From: DATBRV01 sp036560145
Lineage (GTDB): Bacteria; Myxococcota_A; UBA9160; SMWR01
Assembly: GCA_036560145.1 (NCBI GenBank)
Contig: DATBRV010000112.1
Coordinates: 62,001 to 126,000 of the forward strand
Length of the DNA stretch: 64,000 nucleotides
Direction of reading: 5' to 3'
This document shows, in pieces, positions 1 to 8,527 of this stretch. A model generated the notes under the pieces. The model had not been told where the DNA came from. It saw nothing but the letters and a program-made list of their open reading frames with translations, and did no database searches. The position numbers and the translations under genes are program-made. Position 1 is the first letter of the stretch. Each line of letters starts with the position of its first letter.

Positions 1-1
1 C

Positions 2-1462
2 ATCAGCTCCCAGCTGCCGCGGATCGACATCGTCGGGCTCCCCGAGGCCGCGGTGCGCGAGAGCGCGGCGCGCGTGCGGGCCGCGGTGGGTTCGATCGGC
101 GCCAGCTTTCCGGACCGCCGCGTCACCGTCAGCCTGGCGCCGGCGAGCCTGCGCAAGAGCGGGGCCGGGCTCGACCTCCCGATCGCGATCGGGATCCTGG
201 GGGCGGCCGGCTCGCTCGGCGAGGCCTGCCTCGACGGGCTCGCGCTGCTCGGCGAGCTGGCGCTCGACGGCCGCCTGCGCCCGGTGCGCGGCGCGCTCGC
301 CCTCGCGCTCGCGGTGCGCGACGCCGGCTGCCGGCGCCTGATCGTCCCGCGCGGGAGCGCCGCCGAGGCCGCCCTCGCCCCGAACCTCGAGGTGCTCGCC
401 TGCGAAGGCCTCGCGGAGGTGGCCCTGCATCTGCGCGAGGGGGCGCCGCTTCCCCGCGCGGTTCCTGCGGAGCTCGGCGGGGAGCCCTGCGGACTGCCGG
501 ACCTGTGCGAGGTGCGCGGGCAGGAGCGCGCCAAGGCGGCGCTCGAGGCCGCCGCCGCCGGGGGACACGCCCTGCTGCTGCGAGGCGCCCCCGGCTGCGG
601 CAAGAGCATGCTCGCACAGCGCATGCGCAGCCTGCTCCCGCCGCTCGACTTCGACGAGGCGCTCGAGGTGACGCGCGTGCACGGGGCGGCCGGGCTGATC
701 CGCGAGGGCGTTCCGATCGCCCCCCAGCGTCCGTTCCGGGCGCCCCACCACACCGCGAGCACGGCCGGGCTGCTCGGCGGCGGCAGCCCGCCCCGGCCGG
801 GCGAGATCTCGCTGGCGCACCGCGGCGTGCTCTTCCTCGACGAGCTCCCCGAGTTCGACCGGCGCAGCCTGGAAGCCCTGCGCCAGGTGCTCGAGCAGCG
901 TCACGTCGTGGTGTCGCGCGCGCGGGGGACCTGCCGGTTCCCGGCGGATTTCCAGCTGGTGGCGGCCGCCAACCCCTGCCCCTGCGGCTGGCTGCGCAGC
1001 GGCCAGCGCGATTGCCGCTGCGACGAGGGCGTGATCGCGCGCTACCGAACGCGCCTCTCGGGCCCCCTGCTCGACCGCATCGACCTGCACGTGAACGTGC
1101 CGGCGGTGCCCTGGAGCGAGCTCGACGCGGCCAGGCCCGGGGAGGGGAGCGGCAGCGTGCGCGAACGCGTGGTGGCGGCGCGGCGGGTGCAGCGGCAGCG
1201 CGGCGCCGCCGCCGGCATCCGCGTGAACGCCGAGATCCCCGACGGCTGCCTCGACGAGCTGGTCGCCGCCACCCCCGACGCGCGCTGCCTGCTCGGCCGC
1301 GCCGTGGAAAAGCTCGGCCTCTCCGCCCGCGCCGCCCGCCGCGTGCTCAAGCTGGCCCGCACGCTGGCGGATCTCGCGGGGGAGGCGAAGACGGGCCCGC
1401 ACGCGGTGGCCGAGGCGCTCGCGTTTCGAGGGGATCCGGAAGGCGGCGGTGCCCACGGCTAG
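2..1462 (+). CDS. yifB: YifB/ComM-family Mg-chelatase-like AAA+ ATPase, 5'-truncated
   Basis: The reading frame is open from base 2, so the true start lies outside the window; the first residues (IDIVGLPEAAVRES) are the conserved YifB N-terminal region. An N-terminal Lon-protease-like domain is followed by an AAA+ ATPase with Walker A GAPGCGKS (about nt 583-606) and Walker B LFLDELPEF (about nt 832-858), a Cys cluster NPCPCG, and a C-terminal Mg-chelatase domain. ComM homologues are hexameric helicases that promote branch migration during natural transformation. The visible part is 486 codons, near the usual 500-510 aa total. Its 3' end overlaps the end of a convergent membrane-protein gene. 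Confidence 0.93.
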   Translation: MSSQLPRIDIVGLPEAAVRESAARVRAAVGSIGASFPDRRVTVSLAPASLRKSGAGLDLPIAIGILGAAGSLGEACLDGLALLGELALDGRLRPVRGALALALAVRDAGCRRLIVPRGSAAEAALAPNLEVLACEGLAEVALHLREGAPLPRAVPAELGGEPCGLPDLCEVRGQERAKAALEAAAAGGHALLLRGAPGCGKSMLAQRMRSLLPPLDFDEALEVTRVHGAAGLIREGVPIAPQRPFRAPHHTASTAGLLGGGSPPRPGEISLAHRGVLFLDELPEFDRRSLEALRQVLEQRHVVVSRARGTCRFPADFQLVAAANPCPCGWLRSGQRDCRCDEGVIARYRTRLSGPLLDRIDLHVNVPAVPWSELDAARPGEGSGSVRERVVAARRVQRQRGAAAGIRVNAEIPDGCLDELVAATPDARCLLGRAVEKLGLSARAARRVLKLARTLADLAGEAKTGPHAVAEALAFRGDPEGGGAHG

Positions 1463-2042
1463 CGGTGTTGGAGAGTGACAGCCGTTCGTGTTGATCCGAA
1501 ACGACGAGCTCCAGGTAGACGCGGCGTGATACCCCCGCCACCCAGATGAGCACCGGGGCCAGATACCACGGTGGATACGCGACCACGAACAGCAGCAGAT
1601 TCCTGTCGGGGAGCGAGAGAGGGAACCAGGAGAGCGGCTGGCTCGCGAACTGGAGACAAAAGTGCGCGCCCAGCCGAAGCGCGAGGTAGCCGCAGAGCGC
1701 AAACATCCCGATGAGCAACGCCGCACAGCGATGCAGCCAACGGATGGGGGTGGCCAGGACGAGCGCCACGAGCAGCGCCGTGGCCATGAACGCCAGATGC
1801 CCCCCCCGATGAACGTTCGTCCGGATCTCGCCCGTCACCTCGTCCAGATACTGAACGCACGTGTCGATCCGTGGCTCGGAAGCCCTGCACTCCCTCAACC
1901 AGACAGGCCGATCGAGGGGAAGAACCTCGACGAAGCGGGCGAGCGCCACCCGATAGACGAGGCTGTACGCGTGCTGAAGGTCGAGCCAGGGTCCCACCAG
2001 CAGCCCAAAGATCACGACCGTGCGCAGGAGGAATCCGAGCAC
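1347..2042 (-). CDS. Putative exosortase H-associated membrane protein
   Basis: About 231 aa, lying directly downstream of xrtH on the same strand. Four or so hydrophobic segments are visible: near the N-terminus (FLLRTVVIFGLLVGPWL), in the middle (ATALLVALVLATPIRW and LIGMFALCGYLALRLG), and at LLLFVVAYPPWYLAPVLIW. Between segments one and two is a roughly 50-aa extracytoplasmic loop with paired Cys. A GTG at 2042 is the best start I see; the coding frame also runs upstream without another good start. The C-terminal 35-40 residues are Pro/Arg rich and run antisense into yifB, which is unusual and may mean a weak stop choice. The assignment rests mainly on position; XrtH loci are known to carry a dedicated partner membrane protein. 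Confidence 0.6.
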   Translation of the reverse strand: MLGFLLRTVVIFGLLVGPWLDLQHAYSLVYRVALARFVEVLPLDRPVWLRECRASEPRIDTCVQYLDEVTGEIRTNVHRGGHLAFMATALLVALVLATPIRWLHRCAALLIGMFALCGYLALRLGAHFCLQFASQPLSWFPLSLPDRNLLLFVVAYPPWYLAPVLIWVAGVSRRVYLELVVSDQHERLSLSNTASRGHRRLPDPLETRAPRPPRAGPSSPPPRDPPACGPA

Positions 2043-2059
2043 GCGTCCGCGCGGACTCC

Positions 2060-2620
2060 TCAGGCGCGTGAGGCAGCGATTCGAAGCGTCCAGCCTGCCC
2101 AGAGCAGCCATATGGAGATGCTGAGAACGATGAAGAGCGCCTGCCAGACCTCCGTGTGCAGAAGGTCGAAAGCTCGCGGCGCATAGACTCCCGCGAAGTA
2201 CAAGGTCACGATCCGTATCTGGTTGAGCAGGAGGATCAAGAGGCCGCCGCCGACCAGCCCGAGCGCTCGCAGCAACGTCGGCGCGGGCGACGCCAGCACC
2301 GCCGCCGCGTAGAGCTGGAGCGGCTCGGCCGCGTCGCACGCGTTTGCGATCGTGAGCGACAGCCGCGATCCATACAACGTGTCGCCGCGCGCGACCCCGT
2401 CCTCCCCCATGAGATCCAGAAGGACCGCGGCGATCCCGGTGTTCAGCGCGATCGACGCCGGACTGACCGTATCGATGAAGTATTCGGTCCTCGAGAGCAG
2501 GAAGAAGACCAGGAGGAGCGTCGCGAAGGCCCCCACGAACCGGATCACCCGGCGCTGACCCGACGCATCGGCACGGCGCACGTGAGCGTCGGGGGCACGC
2601 GGCGGTGAGCCTCGGTTCAT
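2060..2620 (-). CDS. xrtH: Exosortase H (IPTL-CTERM-specific)
   Basis: 186 aa from an ATG at 2620. This is a polytopic inner-membrane cysteine transpeptidase-like enzyme thought to recognise and cleave C-terminal IPTLxxWG sorting signals. The three family residues are visible in order and in the expected context: Cys95 (NACDAAEPL), Arg136 (NQIRIVTLYFAG) and His155 (DLLHTEVWQ). Hydrophobic segments lie at about 30-43, 55-70, 102-117, 122-147 and 160-178. It starts 38 bp after the stop of a gene encoding an IPTLSEWG protein, which supports the XrtH subtype. Very few substrates seem to be nearby: only the adjacent one is visible in this window. Confidence 0.9.
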   Translation of the reverse strand: MNRGSPPRAPDAHVRRADASGQRRVIRFVGAFATLLLVFFLLSRTEYFIDTVSPASIALNTGIAAVLLDLMGEDGVARGDTLYGSRLSLTIANACDAAEPLQLYAAAVLASPAPTLLRALGLVGGGLLILLLNQIRIVTLYFAGVYAPRAFDLLHTEVWQALFIVLSISIWLLWAGWTLRIAASRA

Positions 2621-2658
2621 GGGGGCCCTGCCATCTCCCGATCGGGGCGGAGCCACGG

Positions 2659-3462
2659 TCATTCGCGATTGCGCCACAGCACCACCCAGAGATGGACCAG
2701 GTAGGCCGCCAGCGGCGCGCAGACCAGAGCGCCAGCAACGTCTACGGCTGCGAGCGGCCCGAACCACCGCGCCAGGCCCAGCCCGAACAGCGCGAGCCCG
2801 AGGGTGGCCGCCAGCACTCGAGCATAGACCCCAGCCGCGAAGAGCGGTGAGCCGCTCGTGACGGCTCCGCGATCCCCCGCCGCCGTCGCCATCGCGGGCC
2901 GTCGCGACCAGACGATGGTGCCGGCGGACAGCAGCAGCAACGTCATCGCAATCACCCCCCATTCGGAGAGCGTCGGGATGCCCTTCCCCTTGCTGATGCC
3001 CTTGATCCTCAGGGTGCCACCGATCAGGCCGCTCTGGCTGTATCCAGCGTCTGCGACGATCTTCACGAACGTGAGGTCGTTACCGGCCGCGCACACGTCG
3101 AAGGCGTTGGCTTCCCCGATTGCGACGATCTTGATGCCCGTAGTACCGACCGCGTCGACGTCGAAGGCGGGAGGGCAGGGCGGGCCCAACAGATTGAATT
3201 CCGCCCAAATGTTGAAGCAGAGATCTGCCGCTGAAATACCGACTGTTGTCGCGGAACCTTGGCTGCAGATCGCGGGCACGGTGCAAGCCAAGCCTCTCGG
3301 AACCAGTTTGACCACCCACGATCCGGCCACGGTCGTATTGAGCCCGTCGCAGGCGAGTAGGACTTCCTTCAGAGGTGCGGCGAGTGGCGACGCGGGTGCT
3401 GCAAGGACCGCAAGAATGGGGACGACCCGCAGCAGGGCGGTAGCAACTCGATGGATGGTCAT
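2659..3462 (-). CDS. IPTL-CTERM sorting-signal protein with an extra two-helix tail
   Basis: 267 aa with a Sec signal peptide (1-29) and a strong ribosome site (AAAGGAG) before the ATG. Residues 30-158 form a small Cys-rich secreted domain of unknown function. IPTLSEWG at 162-169 followed by a hydrophobic helix and SRRP is the complete tripartite exosortase H signal, normally the extreme C-terminus. Here about 80 further residues follow, with two more predicted helices (about 203-224 and 235-262). The next gene is xrtH, so this is probably its dedicated partner rather than an ordinary cargo. The domain before the signal is not one I recognise. Confidence 0.8.
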   Translation of the reverse strand: MTIHRVATALLRVVPILAVLAAPASPLAAPLKEVLLACDGLNTTVAGSWVVKLVPRGLACTVPAICSQGSATTVGISAADLCFNIWAEFNLLGPPCPPAFDVDAVGTTGIKIVAIGEANAFDVCAAGNDLTFVKIVADAGYSQSGLIGGTLRIKGISKGKGIPTLSEWGVIAMTLLLLSAGTIVWSRRPAMATAAGDRGAVTSGSPLFAAGVYARVLAATLGLALFGLGLARWFGPLAAVDVAGALVCAPLAAYLVHLWVVLWRNRE

Positions 3463-3529
3463 GTGAGGTCTCCTTTCTGTGGTATGGCCGAAACCGCGAG
3501 GTCCATGCCGGCCCCGTGGTCACGCCGGA

Positions 3530-5191
3530 TCAGTCGTTGTCATGCTCCTTTCTCCAAACACGACCGTGCTCGTTTTCCAGAGCCGTGCGGAGCAGCCGCT
3601 TCAGGTCGGCTCGGTCGATGTCTCCATCTCGGTCCATGTCGAGGATCTGTTGCCAGCCCGGTGCGAGCCGGTGTCGGCGCAGAACGCGCACGACGGTGAT
3701 CCAGTCGACGAGGTCGACCTCGCCGTCGAGATCCACGTCCCCCTTCACGTAGATGTTGAATGGGGCCGAGGCCCAGCTTCCGGAAACGCTGGCTCCGTCG
3801 GTGACCTCGGCGTAGAGGAACCATTCACCGGGATCGAGAGGCACCGTGTTCACGTACGCGATGCCGTCCGTCCCAGGAAGATCCTGATAGCCACCGAGCG
3901 GTAGCGTCTGCTTGTCGAGGGTTCGGTCCCGGTCGATGAACAGCGAGACCGTCGTCGGCTCGCCCGCAGGGTCGCTTGCGATCCACTCGACGAGCAGCGT
4001 CTCGAAGCCCTGCTCGACCCACAGCGGTTCGGCGCCGGGCTGGAGGAGCTCGAGGCTCGGCGGGTCGTTCCTGCCGGTATCGACGATCAGGCGATAGTCG
4101 GGGTTCTGGCCAGCGTACGGGATGATCCAGGCGTAGAAGAGGCCGTCGGCGAGGCCGTCCAGGGTCACCTGCTCGAAGTTCCCGCCGCTCACGCTGACGC
4201 CCAGGATCCGGCCACCGGCATCGAGCAGCGCGAGGTCCAGGTCGCTCTCGAGGTAGGGAGACTCGATCCTCACGAAGGCGCCGGGCCCTACCGCGCGGTC
4301 GAGGCGAAACGCAAAGAAGTCGCCCGCGTCCTCCATGGAAAGGGCTTCGAGCACCGCACGCAGGCGAACGATGCCCAGGTTGGGGCTCTCGGAGCCTCCC
4401 TCTTCTCGGGCGGCGACTTGCTCGATGGAGTCGTTTTCTTCCAACGCGTCGGCAACCGCGCGCGGTGGTCGACCGAGTGCGACTTCGATCCGACTGACGT
4501 TGTTGACGTCGTCCGCTTCGAGCAGGCGCCTCTCGGGGTCTACCTCCGCCTCGACCCAGTAGCGGCCGTCCGGGATGCCGGTCACGTCGATCCACTGGTT
4601 GGGAAGGCCCAGGTCGTAGAGGTCCATCCAACCCGGTGAGATGCCCTGGACCGTAACGTCACAAGTGGCGAAATTTCGGGTTCCGGAAAAGTGCGGATTG
4701 CTCGCATCGTGCACGCGCAGGTCGAGCAGGCAGAAGCTCGTCTTGTCACCCTGCGCGACGATGGGGCCCACGCCACCGTCTCCCTCTACGCCGCGCAGGC
4801 GGTACTCGGCCCAGCCGTCGAAGTGAACGTGGCGGTGAGCCGGGTGGAAGCTGGTGGTGCCGGCGGCACGCTCCCACCACGTGCCGTCTTCACGGTAGAT
4901 CCGCTGATCGACGAGCTGCTGTGTCGAGCTGGCGAGCGCGCCGCCACGAATCTCCAGGGGGCCGCTGCCGATGTTCGGAGTCGCGGTCGTCAGGCGAAGA
5001 AGGCGGTGACCTGGGATGGTGGCTGTATCGAGGCGGATCTCCCCCAATAGATCCGGCAGAACGATCAGATCCGGAAGAAGATCCTCTGCCTGGGCGGGGC
5101 GCCCGGCAGCCAGCACCAGCACCGCGGCGAGCAGGATCCGTAGGCTCCCGTCGCCGGGCGCACTTCGATTGAACTGCGACGCGAAGCTCAT
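3530..5191 (-). CDS. Secreted lysyl-oxidase-like protein with C-terminal dockerin
   Basis: 553 aa with a signal peptide ending near AGRPAQA (about 35). Residues 40-240 match the lysyl oxidase family: the copper-binding HPAHRHVHFDGWAEYRL block, KTSFCLLD, and QGISPGWMDLYDLGLPNQW followed by DGRYWVEAEVDP and an NN pair. A beta-sandwich region resembling a pre-peptidase C-terminal domain follows (about 260-380), then a further Ig-like stretch. The last 65 residues contain two calcium-binding dockerin type I repeats (DVDLDGEVDLVDW and DMDRDGDIDRADL). Lysyl oxidases use Cu and a protein-derived quinone to oxidise amines. The dockerin suggests attachment to a cohesin-bearing surface, though no cohesin is visible here. 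It sits 67 bp upstream of the IPTL-CTERM gene on the same strand. Confidence 0.85.
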   Translation of the reverse strand: MSFASQFNRSAPGDGSLRILLAAVLVLAAGRPAQAEDLLPDLIVLPDLLGEIRLDTATIPGHRLLRLTTATPNIGSGPLEIRGGALASSTQQLVDQRIYREDGTWWERAAGTTSFHPAHRHVHFDGWAEYRLRGVEGDGGVGPIVAQGDKTSFCLLDLRVHDASNPHFSGTRNFATCDVTVQGISPGWMDLYDLGLPNQWIDVTGIPDGRYWVEAEVDPERRLLEADDVNNVSRIEVALGRPPRAVADALEENDSIEQVAAREEGGSESPNLGIVRLRAVLEALSMEDAGDFFAFRLDRAVGPGAFVRIESPYLESDLDLALLDAGGRILGVSVSGGNFEQVTLDGLADGLFYAWIIPYAGQNPDYRLIVDTGRNDPPSLELLQPGAEPLWVEQGFETLLVEWIASDPAGEPTTVSLFIDRDRTLDKQTLPLGGYQDLPGTDGIAYVNTVPLDPGEWFLYAEVTDGASVSGSWASAPFNIYVKGDVDLDGEVDLVDWITVVRVLRRHRLAPGWQQILDMDRDGDIDRADLKRLLRTALENEHGRVWRKEHDND

Positions 5192-5447
5192 ACGAGCGCG
5201 TCTGCTTTCGCGGTCTAGCTCTCCCTATGTTGCAGGAATCGTGCCCGCGGAAGAAAGCCCGGATAAGTGCGCGTTCGCGGGTCGAATCATGGGGGTATCC
5301 ACACATTGGTGTTGGGAATGGCGCTCTACAATTCGAGAAAAACATTTCCATTTACACTTTTAGAGGACGACACCAATGCGGTACATCATCGCGGGCGCGA
5401 ACTCAGTGAAATCGAGGGTTCCCGGGTTCCCAGATCGGCCGGCGAGC

Positions 5448-6377
5448 CTAGGCTCGGTCCCAGAGCAGCGCCGCGATGGCGGCCAACAGGATCGCCGTGC
5501 CGAGGCTCTCGCGCGGGCTCGGGCGCTCGCGGAAGCCGAGGATCGAGACGCCGTAGCCGAAGAGCACCTCGACCAGGCCGAGCATGCGCACGTAGGCCGC
5601 GATCTCGATCGTCATGGCGGTGAACCAGCAGGCCGAGGCAGCGGCGCCGGTGAGGCCCGGGAGCAGGGAGCGCTGCCACATCCCCACCACCACGCCGATC
5701 TGTCCCGGCTCGCGCCAGCGCAGGTAGACCGTCATCAGCAGGGTCTGGATCAGCGTGCTGACGACCAGCGTGGCCGCCGCCGAGGCCGCGAACGACGGAT
5801 GCGTGAGCGAGAGCGAGGCCGCGCGGAATGCGACAGCCGCGATCGCGAAGGCGCCTCCCGTCGCGAGGCCCAGCACCGCCGCGCGCCCCCCGAGGTCGGC
5901 GGCGAGGTCGCGCCAGGCGAGGCTTCCCGTCTCGCGCGAGAGCAGCAGCAGGCCGAAGGTCGCGGCGCCGATCGCAACGGCGGCGAGCGGCGAGACGCCG
6001 TCGCCCAGTACGAGAATTCCCACCAGCGCGACCTGGAGGATCTCGGACTTCGAGAAGGCGATGCCGGTGGAGAAGTTCCGCAGCGTGAAGAGCCGGAGCA
6101 GGAAGGCGGTGCCGAAGATCTGGGCGACGCCGCCGAGAGCGGCCCAGCCGAGGAACGCGAGCCCCGGCGCCGGCAGGGGCGTATCCGCGAGGCCGAAGAC
6201 GCTGGCCGCGTAGAGCAGCGCGAAGGGGAAGCCGAACAGGAAGCGCGTGTAGGTGGCGCCGAGCTGCGAGAGCGGGCCGGTCAGGCTGCGCTGGAGCGCG
6301 TTGCGGGCGGTCTGTAAGGCAGCCGCCGCCAGCGTGATGGGGATCCAGAGCACGGTGACGCTCCCGGGGGGGCGCAT
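5448..6377 (-). CDS. EamA/DMT-superfamily transporter
   Basis: 309 aa with about ten hydrophobic helices arranged as two five-helix halves, the usual architecture and length for the drug/metabolite transporter superfamily. The first half begins VTVLWIPITLAAAALQTARNA and contains LGGVAQIFGTAFLLRLFTLRNFSTG, and the second half contains FTAMTIEIAAYVRMLGLVEVLFG near the C-terminus. Substrate cannot be read from the sequence; members export amino acids, nucleotides or unknown metabolites. It is transcribed divergently from the small gene at 6556. A competing frame over the same bases is Arg/Pro-rich and is not real. Confidence 0.87.
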   Translation of the reverse strand: MRPPGSVTVLWIPITLAAAALQTARNALQRSLTGPLSQLGATYTRFLFGFPFALLYAASVFGLADTPLPAPGLAFLGWAALGGVAQIFGTAFLLRLFTLRNFSTGIAFSKSEILQVALVGILVLGDGVSPLAAVAIGAATFGLLLLSRETGSLAWRDLAADLGGRAAVLGLATGGAFAIAAVAFRAASLSLTHPSFAASAAATLVVSTLIQTLLMTVYLRWREPGQIGVVVGMWQRSLLPGLTGAAASACWFTAMTIEIAAYVRMLGLVEVLFGYGVSILGFRERPSPRESLGTAILLAAIAALLWDRA

Positions 6378-6510
6378 GTTCGAAAATCGACACCTCGGGT
6401 CCGAATCCTGTCACCCGGAGTGCGCCCCGGGATCTTCACCGAAGCGCAATCAACCCTGCAACCACTTGATTTATAAATGTTCCTGAAATGCGCACCAACG
6501 CCCCGGCCGG

Positions 6511-6526
6511 TGGCACGCTTCATGCT
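6511..6526 (+). promoter_or_regulatory. Sigma-54-type promoter
   Basis: The sequence TGGCACGCTTCATGCT has the -24 GG (6512-6513) and -12 GC (6524-6525) exactly 10 nt apart and differs from the TGGCACG-N4-TTGCW consensus at one base. It lies 30 bp upstream of the ATG at 6556, which leaves a transcription start near 6537 and a purine-rich Shine-Dalgarno stretch between. No enhancer-binding-protein gene is adjacent. Confidence 0.6.
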
Positions 6527-6555
6527 TCTCTGAGGGGGCAAGGGGGGAAGGAACC

Positions 6556-6756
6556 ATGAGCAGTGCCGCCGTATCGCAGCAGAGGTCCGCGTATCCCGAG
6601 CCGCATCCCTGCACGCTTCTCGAGCTGGTCCGCGTGCTGTCCGAGATCACGGACGACGAGCACGAGGTGGTCGCCACCGTGATCCACATGCTCTGCTCCG
6701 GAAGCGTCCGCCTGATCGGCAACTTCCGCGACTCCCGCCCCGAAGACTGGGTCTGA
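6556..6756 (+). CDS. Small conserved hypothetical protein
   Basis: 66 aa, preceded by a strong GGAAGG-type ribosome site. After a variable N-terminus (1-17) it has a compact helical segment, TLLELVRVLSEITDDEHEVV, then ATVIHMLCSGSVRLIGNFRD. The 'VVxTVxxMLxSGxVRLxGNF' pattern is one I associate with short conserved proteins of deltaproteobacteria; no function is known to me. There is no signal peptide or membrane helix. It appears to be driven by the sigma-54-type site just upstream and precedes the topoisomerase VI genes by 66 bp. Confidence 0.72.
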   Translation: MSSAAVSQQRSAYPEPHPCTLLELVRVLSEITDDEHEVVATVIHMLCSGSVRLIGNFRDSRPEDWV

Positions 6757-6822
6757 TCCGGCTGCCCTGAGGCTTGCCCCAACGCCCGGCCGGGGCCATG
6801 GTCACGGTCGGGGGGATCTTGC

Positions 6823-8526
6823 ATGCCGGACCAGGAGGAGTTCGCCTTTCAGGCGCGCTCCGAAGGCGTGAAGCCCGGCCCGCGCAAGGCGCGCGCCGCG
6901 GGCAAGCGCGCCGCGAAGCCCGCTGCCAAGCCCGCTGCCAGGAACGGCGCCGCCGAGCCGCGCGTGCGCCCCACCGCCACCGACCTCGCCAAGGGCCAGC
7001 GCGACATCTCCGTCTCGGAATTTTTTGCCAAGAACCGCCACCTGCTCGGCTTCGACAACCCCTCGAAGGCGCTGCTCACCACCGTGAAGGAGGGCGTCGA
7101 CAACGCGCTCGACGCCTGCGAGGAGGCCGGCATATTGCCCGACGTGCGCGTCGAGATCCGCGAGATCTCCGAGACGCGCTTCCTGGTCGCGATCGAGGAC
7201 AACGGGCCCGGCATCGTAAGGGCGCAGGTGCCCAAAATATTTGGCAGCCTGCTCTACGGCTCCAAGTTCCATCGCCTGCGCCAGAGCCGCGGCCAGCAGG
7301 GCATCGGCATCAGCGCCGCCGGGATGTACGGGCTGCTCACCACCGGCAAGCCGATCTCGATCTGGACGAGGACGCAGGAGAAGAAGCCTGCCCACCATCT
7401 GGAGCTCGTGATCGACACCAAGAAGAACGAGCCGAGGGTCAAGCTCGACGAGACCTGCGAGTGGAACAAGCCGCACGGGACGCGCGTCGAGATCGAGCTG
7501 GAGGGAGCCTACCGCGGCGGCCAGCACTCCGTCGATGCCTACATCCGGCAGATCTCGCTCGCGAACCCGCACGCGCAGATCACCTTCGTCCCGCCCAAGG
7601 CCGAGGAGCACGGCGCGGAGCACGTCTTCCCACGCGTGACCGACGAGGTGCCGCCGGAGACGCGCGAGATCAAGCCACATCCGTATGGCGTCGAGCTCGG
7701 CGTGCTGATGCAGATGTTCCGCGACACCAAGGCGCGCAACCTGTCGTCGTGTCTCCAGAACGACTTCAGCCGGATTTCATCGAGGACGGCCGGTGAGATC
7801 TGCAAGCGCGCCAAGGTGGCGCCCACGCGCCGGCCGAGCGAGATCGAACGCGAAGAGGCGGAGCGGCTGCACCTGGCGATCCAGGCGACCAAGATCATGG
7901 CCCCGCCGCTGGATTGCATCGCGCCGATCGGCGGCGAGCTGATCGAGCGCGCGCTGCGCGCCGAGGTGAAGGCCGACTTCTACACGTCGATCACGCGCCG
8001 GGCCAGCGTCTACCGCGGCAATCCCTTCCTGATCGAGGTGGGGATCGCCTACGGCGGCAGCCTTCCCGCCGAGGAGCCCGTCACCGTCTACCGCTTCGCG
8101 AACCGGGTTCCGCTCCAGTACCAGCAGGGCGGCTGCGCGATCACGAAGGCGGTCGCGTCCACGGACTGGAAGGCCTACGAGCTCCAGCATCCGAAGGGCG
8201 CCGTCCCGATCGGCCCGATGCTGATCATGGTGCACATGGCGAGCGTCTGGGTGCCCTTCACGTCGGAGAGCAAAGAAGCGGTGGCGCACTACCCGGAGAT
8301 CATCAAGGAGATGAGGCTCGCGTTGCAGGAATGCGGCCGCCTGATGGCCATCTTCATTCGCCGCCGCAAGCGCGAGGCCGACGAGGCCAAGAAGCGCGCC
8401 TACATCGAGAAGTACATCCCGCAGCTGGCGATCGGGCTCCAGCAGATCCTGGGCTTCTCGGATCGCGATCGGGAGCAGGTGGTCACGAACCTTTCGGAAG
8501 TCCTCGAGCGGAGTCGGAGCAACTAG
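6823..8526 (+). CDS. top6B: DNA topoisomerase VI subunit B
   Basis: 567 aa GHKL ATPase subunit of the type IIB topoisomerase, which passes one duplex through a double-strand break. ATP-site motifs are intact: EGVDNALDACEEAG (N-box), EDNGPGI (G1) and SRGQQGIGISAAGMYG (G2/lid). The transducer region carries QGGCAITK and later helices. The N-terminal 50 residues are an Ala/Lys/Arg-rich tail (KRAAKPAAKPAARNG) not needed for the fold. The gene ends one base before the ATG of subunit A, as expected for a two-subunit operon. Topoisomerase VI is typical of archaea and plants and patchy in bacteria. Confidence 0.96.
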   Translation: MPDQEEFAFQARSEGVKPGPRKARAAGKRAAKPAAKPAARNGAAEPRVRPTATDLAKGQRDISVSEFFAKNRHLLGFDNPSKALLTTVKEGVDNALDACEEAGILPDVRVEIREISETRFLVAIEDNGPGIVRAQVPKIFGSLLYGSKFHRLRQSRGQQGIGISAAGMYGLLTTGKPISIWTRTQEKKPAHHLELVIDTKKNEPRVKLDETCEWNKPHGTRVEIELEGAYRGGQHSVDAYIRQISLANPHAQITFVPPKAEEHGAEHVFPRVTDEVPPETREIKPHPYGVELGVLMQMFRDTKARNLSSCLQNDFSRISSRTAGEICKRAKVAPTRRPSEIEREEAERLHLAIQATKIMAPPLDCIAPIGGELIERALRAEVKADFYTSITRRASVYRGNPFLIEVGIAYGGSLPAEEPVTVYRFANRVPLQYQQGGCAITKAVASTDWKAYELQHPKGAVPIGPMLIMVHMASVWVPFTSESKEAVAHYPEIIKEMRLALQECGRLMAIFIRRRKREADEAKKRAYIEKYIPQLAIGLQQILGFSDRDREQVVTNLSEVLERSRSN

Positions 8527-8527
8527 C

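Noticed and set aside
5304..5378. Inverted repeat CATTGGTGT / ACACCAATG in an AT-rich stretch
   Set aside because: 57 bases apart with no element-like ends; too weak to call a terminator or mobile element, though it is the only notable feature of this 256-bp leader.
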